Assembly (NCBI RefSeq): GCF_018854495.1
Contig: NZ_JABBDR010000105.1
Coordinates: 1-28,102, forward strand
Length of the DNA stretch: 28,102 nt
Reading direction: 5' to 3'
DNA from: Acidithiobacillus ferruginosus
GTDB taxonomy: Bacteria > Pseudomonadota > Gammaproteobacteria > Acidithiobacillales > Acidithiobacillaceae
Shown: one piece after another, positions 14,643-22,996 of the stretch
Layout of the letters: each line of letters starts with the position of its first letter
Position numbering within the stretch: position 1 is the first letter of the stretch
Notes under the pieces: generated by a model
What the model was told of the DNA's origin: nothing
The model's database searches: none
The model's input: the letters and a program-made list of their open reading frames with translations, nothing else
Translations under genes and position numbers: made by a program

Positions 14643-15776
14643 TTACTTCTTTTCAGATTTCACGGCATCTTGTTGTAACCGAGAAACATTCATCATAATG
14701 GTGGTGTTCGGCGTCTCTGGAAGGATTGGCATGGTTTCCTTGGGGAATTTTCCAGTGAGGCTGTCTAAAAAGGAAACGATATCGTTCACCTGCTTATCCG
14801 TGACCGTCAGACCCAACTGACAGGCAGCCATGACCCGCACCGCAGTTTGCAGGGTTCGCACGGAGCCATTTTGGAAATAGGGCGCTTCTAGAGCGACATT
14901 GCGCCAACCGGGGACCTTGAAGACATGCATGTCTGCCGCTTTGTGGGTTACATCGAAACGACCTGGATCGTCCATGAGATGATATTTCTGTACATATTTG
15001 GCACAGACCGGATTGTGTGGCTGCACCGGGAATTTCTGGAACCAACCAGTCCCCATCGGCGTACCGGGGTTGTCGAACATCGGACCGGCGTGACATGACT
15101 CACATCCAAACGAGCGGATTGTTTTCATGCCCTCGATGGCACTACTGCTAAGGGCTGCCTTGTCGCCTTTGATGTAGCGGTCATAGGGACTGTTTGGCGT
15201 CACCAGGGTGCGCTCATAAGTGGCTATAGCCTCTACAACATGGTCGAAGGTGATAGGGTCCTTGTCACCGAATACCTTGCGAAATTCATCGCGATAGCCC
15301 GGTATTTCCTGCAGTCGTTTGACCAGGTCTGCTGCATTCGGCATGCCCATTTCTACATGGTTAAGGATAGGGCCTTTGGCCTGAGCCTCTAGGCTATCGG
15401 CTCGTCCGTCCCAGAACTGCACGGTGTTGAAGGCGGCATTAAACACCGATGGTGCGTGACGAGGGGTGTCCACCCGGCCAAGCACCCCAAACGAAAGTGG
15501 CAGGCCGTCACTGCCGTTGCCCATGACGTTATGACAGGTTTCACAGGACACATCGCCGGTAAGGGATAGTCGTGGATCAAAAAACAACTGCTTACCCAGA
15601 GAGATTTTTGGGGGCGTCATGGGGTTGTTTGCTGGTACCGGAACCTTCGAGGGGAACTCGCCACCGAAGGCGAAGGCTACAGCGATTCCACCAAAACCAA
15701 CGGCTGTCGCCAAAACAGTACGGGCGGCGGCCAACCTGTGCCGCTTTCGCGCATGTAGACTACCTGTTTTTTTCAT
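14643..15776 (-). CDS. Diheme cytochrome c peroxidase, CCP/MauG family
   Basis: The 377-residue precursor has a signal peptide (about 14-38) and two heme sites: CETCH at 78-82 and CESCH at 225-229. Family motifs are LGKQLFFDPRLS before the first heme, RHAPSVFNAAF and FWDGRADSLEAQ in the middle, and AIATYERTL before the second heme. Such proteins reduce hydrogen peroxide in the periplasm with electrons from small cytochromes or cupredoxins. It lies between repA and petI, transcribed away from petI, with only a weak ribosome binding site. It could protect the iron-oxidation chain from peroxide made by Fe(II) chemistry; that link is inferred. Confidence 0.9.
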   Translation of the reverse strand: MKKTGSLHARKRHRLAAARTVLATAVGFGGIAVAFAFGGEFPSKVPVPANNPMTPPKISLGKQLFFDPRLSLTGDVSCETCHNVMGNGSDGLPLSFGVLGRVDTPRHAPSVFNAAFNTVQFWDGRADSLEAQAKGPILNHVEMGMPNAADLVKRLQEIPGYRDEFRKVFGDKDPITFDHVVEAIATYERTLVTPNSPYDRYIKGDKAALSSSAIEGMKTIRSFGCESCHAGPMFDNPGTPMGTGWFQKFPVQPHNPVCAKYVQKYHLMDDPGRFDVTHKAADMHVFKVPGWRNVALEAPYFQNGSVRTLQTAVRVMAACQLGLTVTDKQVNDIVSFLDSLTGKFPKETMPILPETPNTTIMMNVSRLQQDAVKSEKK

Positions 15777-16366
15777 TGTGTCACTCTGTACCGCCTACGC
15801 TCGTAGAGAAATATAACACGGAAAACCGATCGTGAGCAACCCATTGGTTTTCTGTTGCCTAATGGGTAGTGGCAAGGGCAAAGTCAGCCGTACCACTTTT
15901 CTAAACTGCCGTTTTGGTCGCTTCTATATTGCTCCATCCATCTGTCGATAATGCCCATCCAGGTCTGTCTCACCCGGAAAACCCAGCGCATTCCTGCTTT
16001 AAATGAATAGTCAGGCCCGCTAAGACGTTTATTGGGACCATCGAATGCGTTTATGACACTTGCAAATTTGTTCAATTTTTATAGACAACGACACTGTAAG
16101 TACATTCCGTGAGAGCGTTTTAGTCTCGTTTAGCGATTGGTCGGGAAATGACGGGCTTGGCCGTGTGGGATGGTGACCCTGATCGCCATCCCTGCAGGGC
16201 CTTTCTTGTTCCGCCTTCAACGCAGGCTTTGATGCGCGGTTTAGGCAGTATCTTCAATAATCAACGAAGGGGTTGACCATAATCAGTTTTTATAGTCATA
16301 TAGGGTCATTATGTGGTTATAGATTAATTAGATGATAAGTATATGCTAACGCGGGGGTAGAGATAG
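15777..16366. other. Divergent intergenic region between ccp and petI
   Basis: This 590-base stretch holds the promoters of two divergent units. A 63-residue minus frame (15884-16075, TTG start, ending SLEKWYG) reads like protein but has no ribosome binding site or known domain; it may be a relic. The rest has no gene that I can support. Confidence 0.5.
16273..16345 (+). promoter_or_regulatory. Candidate petI promoter(s)
   Basis: Two possible sigma70-like arrangements lie before cycA1: TTGACC (16273-16278) with TCATAT 17 bases later (weak -10), and TTATAG (16317-16322) with TATATG (16340-16345), also 17 bases apart. The second would give a leader of about 15 bases, room only for the GGGGGT site before ATG. 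Confidence 0.35.
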
Positions 16367-17149
16367 ATGGTCCAACTTAGCTACACAAAAAAATCCGGCA
16401 AGATGGTAGCCATGGTATCTGTCGTATTTATCGGTATGGGCGCGATGCTTTTTGACACCATTGCCTATGGAGCGGCAAGCGCACCGAACAGCAAGGTTGT
16501 TGCTGCCACCGCTTCTTCGGCTGCGGCCGTCACGGTTCCAACACAGTCCGTGGCGAGTGGACAGAAAACGACGGATACCAACGCGACCGGCATTCCGCAA
16601 CCGGTAAGCACCACCTGTATGGCATGTCACGGAATGACTGGAATATCCCCCAGTGGATCAATGTTTCCAGACTTGGCTGGTCAGTGGGCCCCCTATCTGG
16701 TTAAGCAACTCAATAACTTTAGAAGTCATACGCGTGCGGATCCCATGGCAACGGCTATTATGTGGGGTATGGCCGCGTCGCTGACGCCGGCACAGGTGCA
16801 ACAGGTCGCAAATTACTTCTCTACCCAGACTCCACCGAAAGCAAAAATGGTAAACGCTAAATTAGCAGCAGAAGGAAAGAAGATATATGAAGGTGGAATA
16901 TCTAACCTTCATGTGCCCGCATGTATGGCATGCCATGGTCCAACCGGTCTAGGTGACCCGCCTTACTTTCCTCGCTTGGCAGGTCAACGGCGAGCCTACG
17001 TAGAATTGCAGCTGCATTATTTCAAAAAAGGTCTTAGAACCAATGATCCACATGCCATAATGCGGTATGTTGCCTCCCGGCTAACGGCGCCGCAGATTAC
17101 AGAATTAGCAACCTATGTACGCAGTTTGCCCGGAGGTGCTAATGAATAA
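16367..17149 (+). CDS. cycA1: Diheme cytochrome c4 of the petI operon, CycA1
   Basis: The 260-residue protein has a hydrophobic signal segment (about 13-38), an Ala/Ser/Thr-rich linker (40-80), and two heme c domains with CMACH at 84-88 and CMACH at 186-190. Both carry the cytochrome c4 LAGQ segment, and Met132 and Met232 are candidate axial ligands. CycA1 is held to carry electrons from rusticyanin to the bc1 complex in the uphill (quinone-reducing) direction. It is the first gene of the operon; its stop overlaps the sdrA1 start by eight bases. The long linker suggests it may stay membrane-tethered. Confidence 0.93.
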   Translation: MVQLSYTKKSGKMVAMVSVVFIGMGAMLFDTIAYGAASAPNSKVVAATASSAAAVTVPTQSVASGQKTTDTNATGIPQPVSTTCMACHGMTGISPSGSMFPDLAGQWAPYLVKQLNNFRSHTRADPMATAIMWGMAASLTPAQVQQVANYFSTQTPPKAKMVNAKLAAEGKKIYEGGISNLHVPACMACHGPTGLGDPPYFPRLAGQRRAYVELQLHYFKKGLRTNDPHAIMRYVASRLTAPQITELATYVRSLPGGANE

Positions 17150-17930
17150 TTATGTACCAGTTGATGGCTTGCTGAACGGGCGTGTAATCATTGTTACAGG
17201 AGCCGGAGAAGGGATTGGGCGCTGTGCCGCCGTAGAATTTGCCCGTTTGGGCGCTGAAGTAGTGTTATTGGGCCGAACGCAGCGGAAGCTAGAGGGTGTA
17301 TACGACGAAATCGTTGATTCAGGTTATAAAGAGCCGGTTATACATCCGATGGATTTGCTGACTGCCAAGGGGCGCGATTATCAGGATTTTGCACAACGCC
17401 TGAAAGAGAATTTAGGTCGCCTGGATGGGGTCCTGCATAATGCTGCGGAACTCGATATATTGACACCGATCCAGTATTACGACGAGGAGTTGTGGGAAAG
17501 CGCGATGAAGGTGAATGTGACCGCGCCATACTTGTTGACGCAAGCCTGTTTGCCACTGCTGCTAGCATCCGAGGATGCCTCCATCGTTTTTATTACTGAT
17601 GACTGCGCTCGTGAGGCAAAAGGTTATTGGGGAGCCTATGCTGTAAGTAAAGCGGCAGTACAGCACCTTGGACTTACGCTTGCAATTGAATTGCAAAACA
17701 CCAACGTTCGCGTGAACGTGATAAATCCTGGGCCGTGCCGTACGGGAATGCGGGTGAGGACACATCCAGGAGCATCAATAATGTCCGTTCCACCACCGAT
17801 AGCGATAATGCCACTTTATGAATATTTGTTAGGGCCCGATAGCAAAAATACACGTGGGCAAATAATGAATGCCAGAGAGTGGCTGGACGCGGAACACGAT
17901 GATCGCCAGGTTTTCGCTGTTCTTGAGTAA
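17142..17930 (+). CDS. sdrA1: Short-chain dehydrogenase-like protein SdrA1 of the petI operon
   Basis: From ATG 17142, chosen because GGAGG lies six bases upstream, the protein has 262 residues. It has the Rossmann nucleotide motif TGAGEGIG (19-26), the NAA variant of NAG (100-102), and the YxxxK pair Tyr166/Lys170 in YAVSK. The catalytic Ser expected 13 residues before Tyr is Asp153 (ITDDCA); by memory the nearest relatives (YciK-type) have TSSS there. It may thus bind NAD(P) without normal dehydrogenase chemistry. It has no signal peptide, so it is cytoplasmic, unlike the rest of the operon. Its presence in petI operons of Acidithiobacillus is known but its role is not. Confidence 0.9.
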   Translation: MNNYVPVDGLLNGRVIIVTGAGEGIGRCAAVEFARLGAEVVLLGRTQRKLEGVYDEIVDSGYKEPVIHPMDLLTAKGRDYQDFAQRLKENLGRLDGVLHNAAELDILTPIQYYDEELWESAMKVNVTAPYLLTQACLPLLLASEDASIVFITDDCAREAKGYWGAYAVSKAAVQHLGLTLAIELQNTNVRVNVINPGPCRTGMRVRTHPGASIMSVPPPIAIMPLYEYLLGPDSKNTRGQIMNAREWLDAEHDDRQVFAVLE

Positions 17931-18031
17931 TAAATCGATCGAAGTTGGATGGTGTCGCAAATACCCCTACGGAACAAGGCAAACTCTGGTGGTTACGTTG
18001 TTTGTATCAGAGCACTAGCGAGGTTATAGAA

Positions 18032-18652
18032 ATGACAATAGTTACAGATTCGGAACATGGCCACAAAAATATTACACGCCGGCGATTTTTGGCGGCGGCC
18101 ACATCCGCAGTTGGCGCGGTGGTGGCCGGAATGGTTGCTGTGCCGCTCGTCGATTCATTGGAGCCAACGGCAGCGGCCGAAGCGGCATCGTCAACCACTG
18201 TAGATCTGACTCCCATTGAACCAGGGATGCAGGTGACGGTGCCGTGGCAGAAGAAACCAGTAATAATAATAAATCGGACTCCGGAAATGTTGGCTACATT
18301 AAAAGAAACGATGCAAAAAGGGATTTTAAAAGATCCGCTATGCAAAGTGCCGCAGCAGCCTCCATACTGTACCAACATGTATCGTTCCAGAGTTCCTGAG
18401 TGGTATGTCGGGATACGTATCTGTAATCATCTATGTTGTATTCCACATTATAGGCCGAAGAAAGGAAGTGTTGCACCATGGTGGCTTGGCGGATTTCACT
18501 GCCCGTGCCATGGTTCAATGTACGATCTGTCTGCACGGGTGATACAGGGTTCCCCAGCCCCGCATAATATGGCAGTACCGGAGTACGAGCTCTCCACAGA
18601 GAAGATGAGTGCCACGATAACCCATATGTATCCCAAAGCTCACTTGTGTTGA
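18032..18652 (+). CDS. petA1: Rieske iron-sulfur protein of bc1 complex, PetA1
   Basis: The 206-residue protein begins at ATG 18032 (a GAGG lies nine bases upstream; a longer TTG frame from 17945 is less likely). A twin-arginine signal TRRRFLAAA (about 15-23) precedes a single helix that anchors it. The 2Fe-2S ligands are Cys131 and His133 (CNHLCC) and Cys157 and His160 (CPCHGS); Cys136 and Cys159 would form the disulfide. Box I normally reads CTHLGC; here the Gly is Cys135, giving an extra cysteine by the cluster. It transfers electrons between cytochrome c1 and quinone at the Qo site. Confidence 0.95.
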   Translation: MTIVTDSEHGHKNITRRRFLAAATSAVGAVVAGMVAVPLVDSLEPTAAAEAASSTTVDLTPIEPGMQVTVPWQKKPVIIINRTPEMLATLKETMQKGILKDPLCKVPQQPPYCTNMYRSRVPEWYVGIRICNHLCCIPHYRPKKGSVAPWWLGGFHCPCHGSMYDLSARVIQGSPAPHNMAVPEYELSTEKMSATITHMYPKAHLC

Positions 18653-18679
18653 CAGATTGATAATTGAGGAGTGGATCCG

Positions 18680-19888
18680 ATGAGTAGATTTTCGGCATGG
18701 GTTAACAAGAGGCTCCCGGTAGATGAGACCATAAGGGAGCATATGACGGAATATTTTGCGCCAAGAAACTTCAATATTCTATACTATGCAGGATCGTTAC
18801 TGTTGTTGATGATTGTGCTTCAGCTGATTAGTGGGTTTTTTCTGATGGCGCATTATGTTCCTACATCTCAAGATGCCTTTGCTTCAGTGCAAGGCATTAT
18901 GTACGACACAAAATGGGGTTGGTTGATACGCTATATGCATGTTGATGGCGTATCTTTAATTTTTATATTGCTTTATACCCATATGTTTCGCGGGCTACTG
19001 TATGGATCGCATCGTGCCCCTAGGGAGCTTGTTTGGGTTATCGGGTATGTTATTTATTTGTTAATGATGGCAGAGGCCTTTGTCGGATATGTGCTGCCAT
19101 TTGGAAATTTATCTTATTGGGCTGGCGAGGTTATTACGTCCATTATGCACGCACTGCCGGTAGTTGGGCCATCTCTTACTACCCTGACGCGTGGCGGTCC
19201 CGGAATCGGGTCTGCGACACTGCAACGCTTTCTAGCGCTGCATGTGGTTCTGTTCTTCCTTATTATTCTCGCAGCCATCGCGCTCCATATCGTAGCATTG
19301 CATCGGGTAGGTTCGAACAACCCCGACGGTATTGACATCAAGAAACACAAGGGGCCAGATGGCAAGCCGTTAGATGGTGTACCGTTTCACCCATATTATA
19401 CCGTGAAAGATTTGTTTGGTGTTGGGGTTTGGCTGACCATATTTGTTTCTGTTATATTTTATGCCCCAACCATGCATGGGGTATTCATGGAACGTACGAC
19501 GTTCCTTGCCGCAAACCCGATGGTCAGTTTACCGGATGTAACCCCACCTTGGTACCTGTCGCCTTATTACGCAATGCTCCGTGCAGTACCTAACAAGTAT
19601 TACGGAATCGCAATAATGATTACATCCGTATTGCTGCCGTTGCTGTTGCCTTGGCTGGATCGTAACCCCGTTCGGTCCAGCAGATACCGTCCGGTGTACA
19701 GGATAATGCTTATTGTTGCGGGGATTTCCTTCATTATTTTAGCATGGATAGGTCAGGAACCGCCGTTACCTAAATATTTTCTGATCGAGCGGGTGGCGAC
19801 TGCGTTATACCTTGGGTTTTACCTATTGCTGCCGTTCGTTAGCATGATAGAACCTACACGGCCCGTACCGGAGAGGGTTACAGGATGA
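18680..19888 (+). CDS. petB1: Cytochrome b of bc1 complex, PetB1
   Basis: With ATG 18680 (GAGGAG eight bases upstream) the protein has 402 residues and about eight helices. The b-heme ligands are His87/His101 (13 residues between) and His188/His203 (14 between). The conserved GGP segment is present near 172-174. The Qo motif normally PEWY reads PPWY at 289-292, so the glutamate linked to proton transfer is absent. In this organism the complex is believed to run in reverse, reducing quinone with electrons from Fe(II). Its stop overlaps petC1 by ATGA. Confidence 0.96.
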   Translation: MSRFSAWVNKRLPVDETIREHMTEYFAPRNFNILYYAGSLLLLMIVLQLISGFFLMAHYVPTSQDAFASVQGIMYDTKWGWLIRYMHVDGVSLIFILLYTHMFRGLLYGSHRAPRELVWVIGYVIYLLMMAEAFVGYVLPFGNLSYWAGEVITSIMHALPVVGPSLTTLTRGGPGIGSATLQRFLALHVVLFFLIILAAIALHIVALHRVGSNNPDGIDIKKHKGPDGKPLDGVPFHPYYTVKDLFGVGVWLTIFVSVIFYAPTMHGVFMERTTFLAANPMVSLPDVTPPWYLSPYYAMLRAVPNKYYGIAIMITSVLLPLLLPWLDRNPVRSSRYRPVYRIMLIVAGISFIILAWIGQEPPLPKYFLIERVATALYLGFYLLLPFVSMIEPTRPVPERVTG

Positions 19889-20595
19889 GCACGTACAGAT
19901 ATCTATGTTTTTTGTTGGTGTCCATGTTGATTCCAGGGATAGCATGGGGGGCGGAAAATACGGTGCACTGGATGACGCCGCATTACACGTTCAACCGGAC
20001 CACTGTAATAGCTGGGGCGCGTTATTTCGCAGATCACTGTATGGCGTGTCATTCAGTTAGTTCCTTGCGTTACGAGTACCTCCGTGCAGATCTTGGCATG
20101 ACGAAAAAAGAGGTGGAGGAGGACATCATGCTTCCGAATGGTGCGGCCTGGAAGGGACAAATAGTCTCCCCAATGCCCCCTGACATGGCAGCCAAGTGGT
20201 TAGGAAAGCCTCCTCCAAATTTGAGCCATATGGACCGGTATCTTGGCTCCAAATTTATTTATACGTACCTGCTGTCATTCTATTGGGATCCTGCGCGGCC
20301 ATCAGGTTGGAATAATTATGTTTTCCCAATGGTTGCGATGCCAAATATATTAGCTCCATGGGGCGGTACGGTTGGACCCAAAGGGCAGGTAATTTTTCCG
20401 GGAAGACTTTCTCCTGCCGAATATCATAAAAACGTCGCAGATGTTGTGGCGTTCCTTCGGTACGCCTCGGATCCATCTTATTTTACACGAATGGCTATCG
20501 GGCCGTATGTCATTGGTATAATGGTACTATTCACCATCCTTGCGTATTTTCTCAAGGCGGCATATTGGATTGACCTGAAGAAAAAACGTAAGTAA
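19885..20595 (+). CDS. petC1: Cytochrome c1 of bc1 complex, PetC1
   Basis: The 236-residue protein has a signal peptide (about 1-22, ending AWG), heme site CMACH at 52-56 followed by SVSSLRY as in cytochromes c1, and a C-terminal helix (about 209-228) with a KKKRK tail as membrane anchor. A methionine ligand is probably in the VFPMVAMPN segment. It exchanges electrons with CycA1 and the Rieske protein. The start codon overlaps the petB1 stop. It ends the petI operon, 60 bases before a strong terminator. Confidence 0.95.
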   Translation: MSTYRYLCFLLVSMLIPGIAWGAENTVHWMTPHYTFNRTTVIAGARYFADHCMACHSVSSLRYEYLRADLGMTKKEVEEDIMLPNGAAWKGQIVSPMPPDMAAKWLGKPPPNLSHMDRYLGSKFIYTYLLSFYWDPARPSGWNNYVFPMVAMPNILAPWGGTVGPKGQVIFPGRLSPAEYHKNVADVVAFLRYASDPSYFTRMAIGPYVIGIMVLFTILAYFLKAAYWIDLKKKRK

Positions 20596-21151
20596 TACCC
20601 ATACAACGGGTTAGCGGTTCCATGCCTGTTGTATGCTGGGCATGAAAACGGCCCGCCTGACCGGTGCGTTTACGGGTCTGGCGGGTTTTTCGATGTGCAA
20701 CGCGCCGGTGTGTGGTCGTTATGCTCCGTCGCCAACAGCGCTGCGCTGTGGGGAGATATAATTTATTAATGAGCGCTAACATTATGATATAATGATGACT
20801 GCTGGTGGCGATGTGGAGGCAGCTGCTTTCTCGCCAAAGCGGAACCATCCGGCGCCTGGCAGGGTCCCATTCTACGGGTCCATAGGGCGGCCCGAGGAGG
20901 TCGCGATGTAGGGCTTGATTGCCCCATGCGCATATGGTATCAAGCTAATTATATGGTTTATGCTTAGGATAGTGCGATAGTGCATGGTTCGTCCCATAGA
21001 TACGGGGTCTTCAGGTTGTTTGTCATTGCCGGTGTGTGACACGCAATGAGTTGGCTTTGGGCATAAATATGCATTGTTATCTTATTGTAGAACTGTTTAC
21101 AGGTATATTAATAGCCTGCCACTAATCATGTAGTTATCAGAGGGGTCAGAT
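20596..21151. other. Intergenic region petC1-resB with possible structured RNA
   Basis: After the terminator, the region has a TATAAT-containing dyad CATTATGATATAATG (20780-20794). Then come about 140 GC-rich bases with possible stems, such as TGGCGA...TCGCCA (about 20805-20840) and CGCGATGTAGGGC/GCCCCATGCG (20901-20932). This could be a small RNA or the leader of resB. I cannot match it to a known RNA family. The last 150 bases are AT-rich and probably carry the resB promoter (TTGTAG/TATATT near 21086-21112, spacing 15). Confidence 0.3.
20652..20690 (+). terminator. Rho-independent terminator of the petI operon
   Basis: CCCGCCTGACC pairs with GGGTCTGGCGGG (CCCGCC/GGCGGG plus GACC/GGTC, with a single T-T mismatch), followed directly by TTTTT. 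It lies about 60 bases after the petC1 stop. Confidence 0.85.
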
Positions 21152-22996
21152 TTGGCTAAGCAGATTTCGGGAGATGCAGGTTATTCGAGAGCGCGCTTAG
21201 CAATAAATTTTTTGGGTTCCATGCGATTGGCGGTTAGTCTGCTGGTATTGCTGGCCATCGCCTCTGTTATTGGTACGGTTCTCAACCAACAACAACCATA
21301 TGAGGATTACGTTTTAAAGTTTGGCTCATTCTGGTTTGCTGTCTTTCGTGATGTTGGCTTGTACAATGTTTACCGGACTAATTGGTATCTGGCGATTGTT
21401 GGTTTTCTCGTGCTGTCTACTAGCACGTGTTTGATTCGTAATACACCGCGCATGTTGAGGGAAATGCTCGAGCCGGATTTGGTGGTTGGATCGGCGTACG
21501 ATCCGCGATGGATGGTGAATAATGTAAAAATTACCTCGCCATTAGCCATCCAGTCCGCAAGTAACATGGTAGTAGCCGTTATGCGGGGGCGTGGATATCG
21601 ACCGAAACTGCACGAAAGCAATGGTGGAGTGGTAGTTACTGGTCGTAAAGGTCGTTATAACCGACTTGGGTATATACTAACGCATGCGGCGATCATAGTA
21701 TTTTGTGCGGCCGCTCTTTATAACGCCGATATTCCGGTGAAGCTAGATATGCTGCTGGGCGCAGTACGGCCGGAGAATAACTTTCATATTCCGCTGTCGG
21801 AAGTTACCAAAAAGGCGTGGCTTTCGGATAATAATCCTGCATACCGTGGCACCGTTACTGTACCGGAAGGCCAGTCAACGCAAGTCGTCTACGAGTTGGT
21901 GGGGAATGGTTATCTTGTACAACCACTTCCGTTCCGGATCATGTTGAAGCGGTTTCATGTCGCTTACTACTCTACGGGCATGCCTAAGGATTTTATTTCT
22001 AAAATTGTCCTTTACAACAATGAAGGTACAGTACTGAAAGAGGCTAATGTTCGAGTTAATCACCCACTTACCTATCATGGCGTTCAGATATTTCAGGCGA
22101 GCTTTGTAGACGGGGGATCCCTTCTGAAAATGAAGCGCTACATGTTTAATGATCCGGGTGCAGGTGCGGTTGATGAGCAAGCGCGCGTCGGGCAGTCAAT
22201 AAATTTGTCCGGTACGACATATAAGTTAAAATTAAAAGGATTCTCACTGGATAATGTTGTCCCTGCGGACGCCATAGAATCCCAGCCGGGCGCAGCACAC
22301 AAACACATCAACCTCGGGCCGAGTTTTACATATATTGCGCAAAGTAAATCTGCGTCTAGCGCCGAGTTTAAGACCTACATGCAGCCTATCACGAGAGATG
22401 GACAATCCTATTTTGTGCAAGGGGTTAGGACAGCGTTCGGTACTCCATACCAATATCTTTTTATTCCAACTGGACCAAATGGTTCCATTGGGCTATTTAT
22501 GAAATACTTATCCGCGCTACAAAGTCAGGTAGGCGTGAATAGCGGTGAGAGCACCAAACGCTACGTTTTACATACATTTAAGCTGGTGGTCAACAAATAT
22601 GCGCCATCTATGACGACGGAAGCCGAGGCATTATATTTCCAGTCAGCGATCAGCGCAATATTGCAGCTTAAAGCATATCCAGTACCCTTCGTGGTTACTC
22701 TTACCGGATTTGATCACCGCTGGGCGGCTGGGCTGGAGGTTACGAAGTGGCCTGCCACAGTGGTCATTTACTGGGGCTGTGCTGTATTGGTTCTTGGCAT
22801 ATTTATACTATTCTATCTGCCACAGCGCCGGATGTCGGTAGCGTTGCGCGCATTGGCGGATGGCACAGAAGTAATAGTCGGTGGCGCGAGCAGCCGAAAT
22901 CCGTATGAGTTCACCAAGGAGTTTGAAGGATTGGTGGCACGTCTCAAGAGTGTCCTGCAGAGTCAGGATGACAGGAAGGAGAATAATGATGGCTAG
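21152..22996 (+). CDS. resB: System II cytochrome c biogenesis protein ResB (Ccs1/CcsB)
   Basis: The 614-residue membrane protein starts with TTG at 21152, with GAGGGG six bases upstream; no better start is in frame. It has three N-terminal helices (about 22-46, 72-90 and 170-192, the third with a His in ILTHAAIIVFC), a large periplasmic domain (about 195-540), and a final helix (KWPATVVIYWGCAVLVLG, near 540-560). This is the ResB layout: it holds apocytochromes and, with ResC, attaches heme outside the membrane. The N-terminal LGSMRLAVSLL is typical of the family. The many c-type cytochromes encoded here are its likely clients. It overlaps resC. Confidence 0.92.
   Translation: MAKQISGDAGYSRARLAINFLGSMRLAVSLLVLLAIASVIGTVLNQQQPYEDYVLKFGSFWFAVFRDVGLYNVYRTNWYLAIVGFLVLSTSTCLIRNTPRMLREMLEPDLVVGSAYDPRWMVNNVKITSPLAIQSASNMVVAVMRGRGYRPKLHESNGGVVVTGRKGRYNRLGYILTHAAIIVFCAAALYNADIPVKLDMLLGAVRPENNFHIPLSEVTKKAWLSDNNPAYRGTVTVPEGQSTQVVYELVGNGYLVQPLPFRIMLKRFHVAYYSTGMPKDFISKIVLYNNEGTVLKEANVRVNHPLTYHGVQIFQASFVDGGSLLKMKRYMFNDPGAGAVDEQARVGQSINLSGTTYKLKLKGFSLDNVVPADAIESQPGAAHKHINLGPSFTYIAQSKSASSAEFKTYMQPITRDGQSYFVQGVRTAFGTPYQYLFIPTGPNGSIGLFMKYLSALQSQVGVNSGESTKRYVLHTFKLVVNKYAPSMTTEAEALYFQSAISAILQLKAYPVPFVVTLTGFDHRWAAGLEVTKWPATVVIYWGCAVLVLGIFILFYLPQRRMSVALRALADGTEVIVGGASSRNPYEFTKEFEGLVARLKSVLQSQDDRKENNDG

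Noticed and set aside
15884..16075. 63-residue minus-strand ORF between ccp and petI as a gene
   Set aside because: TTG start without ribosome binding site and no known domain; mentioned only as a possible relic.
16226..16246. Isolated iteron-like word TGCGCGGTTTAGGCAG upstream of petI
   Set aside because: One degenerate copy with a gap relative to the iteron unit; chance cannot be excluded.
20780..20794. CATTATGATATAATG as another copy of the parA operator word
   Set aside because: It shares TATGATAT but is 8 kb away in AT-rich sequence and is equally explained as a promoter -10 region.
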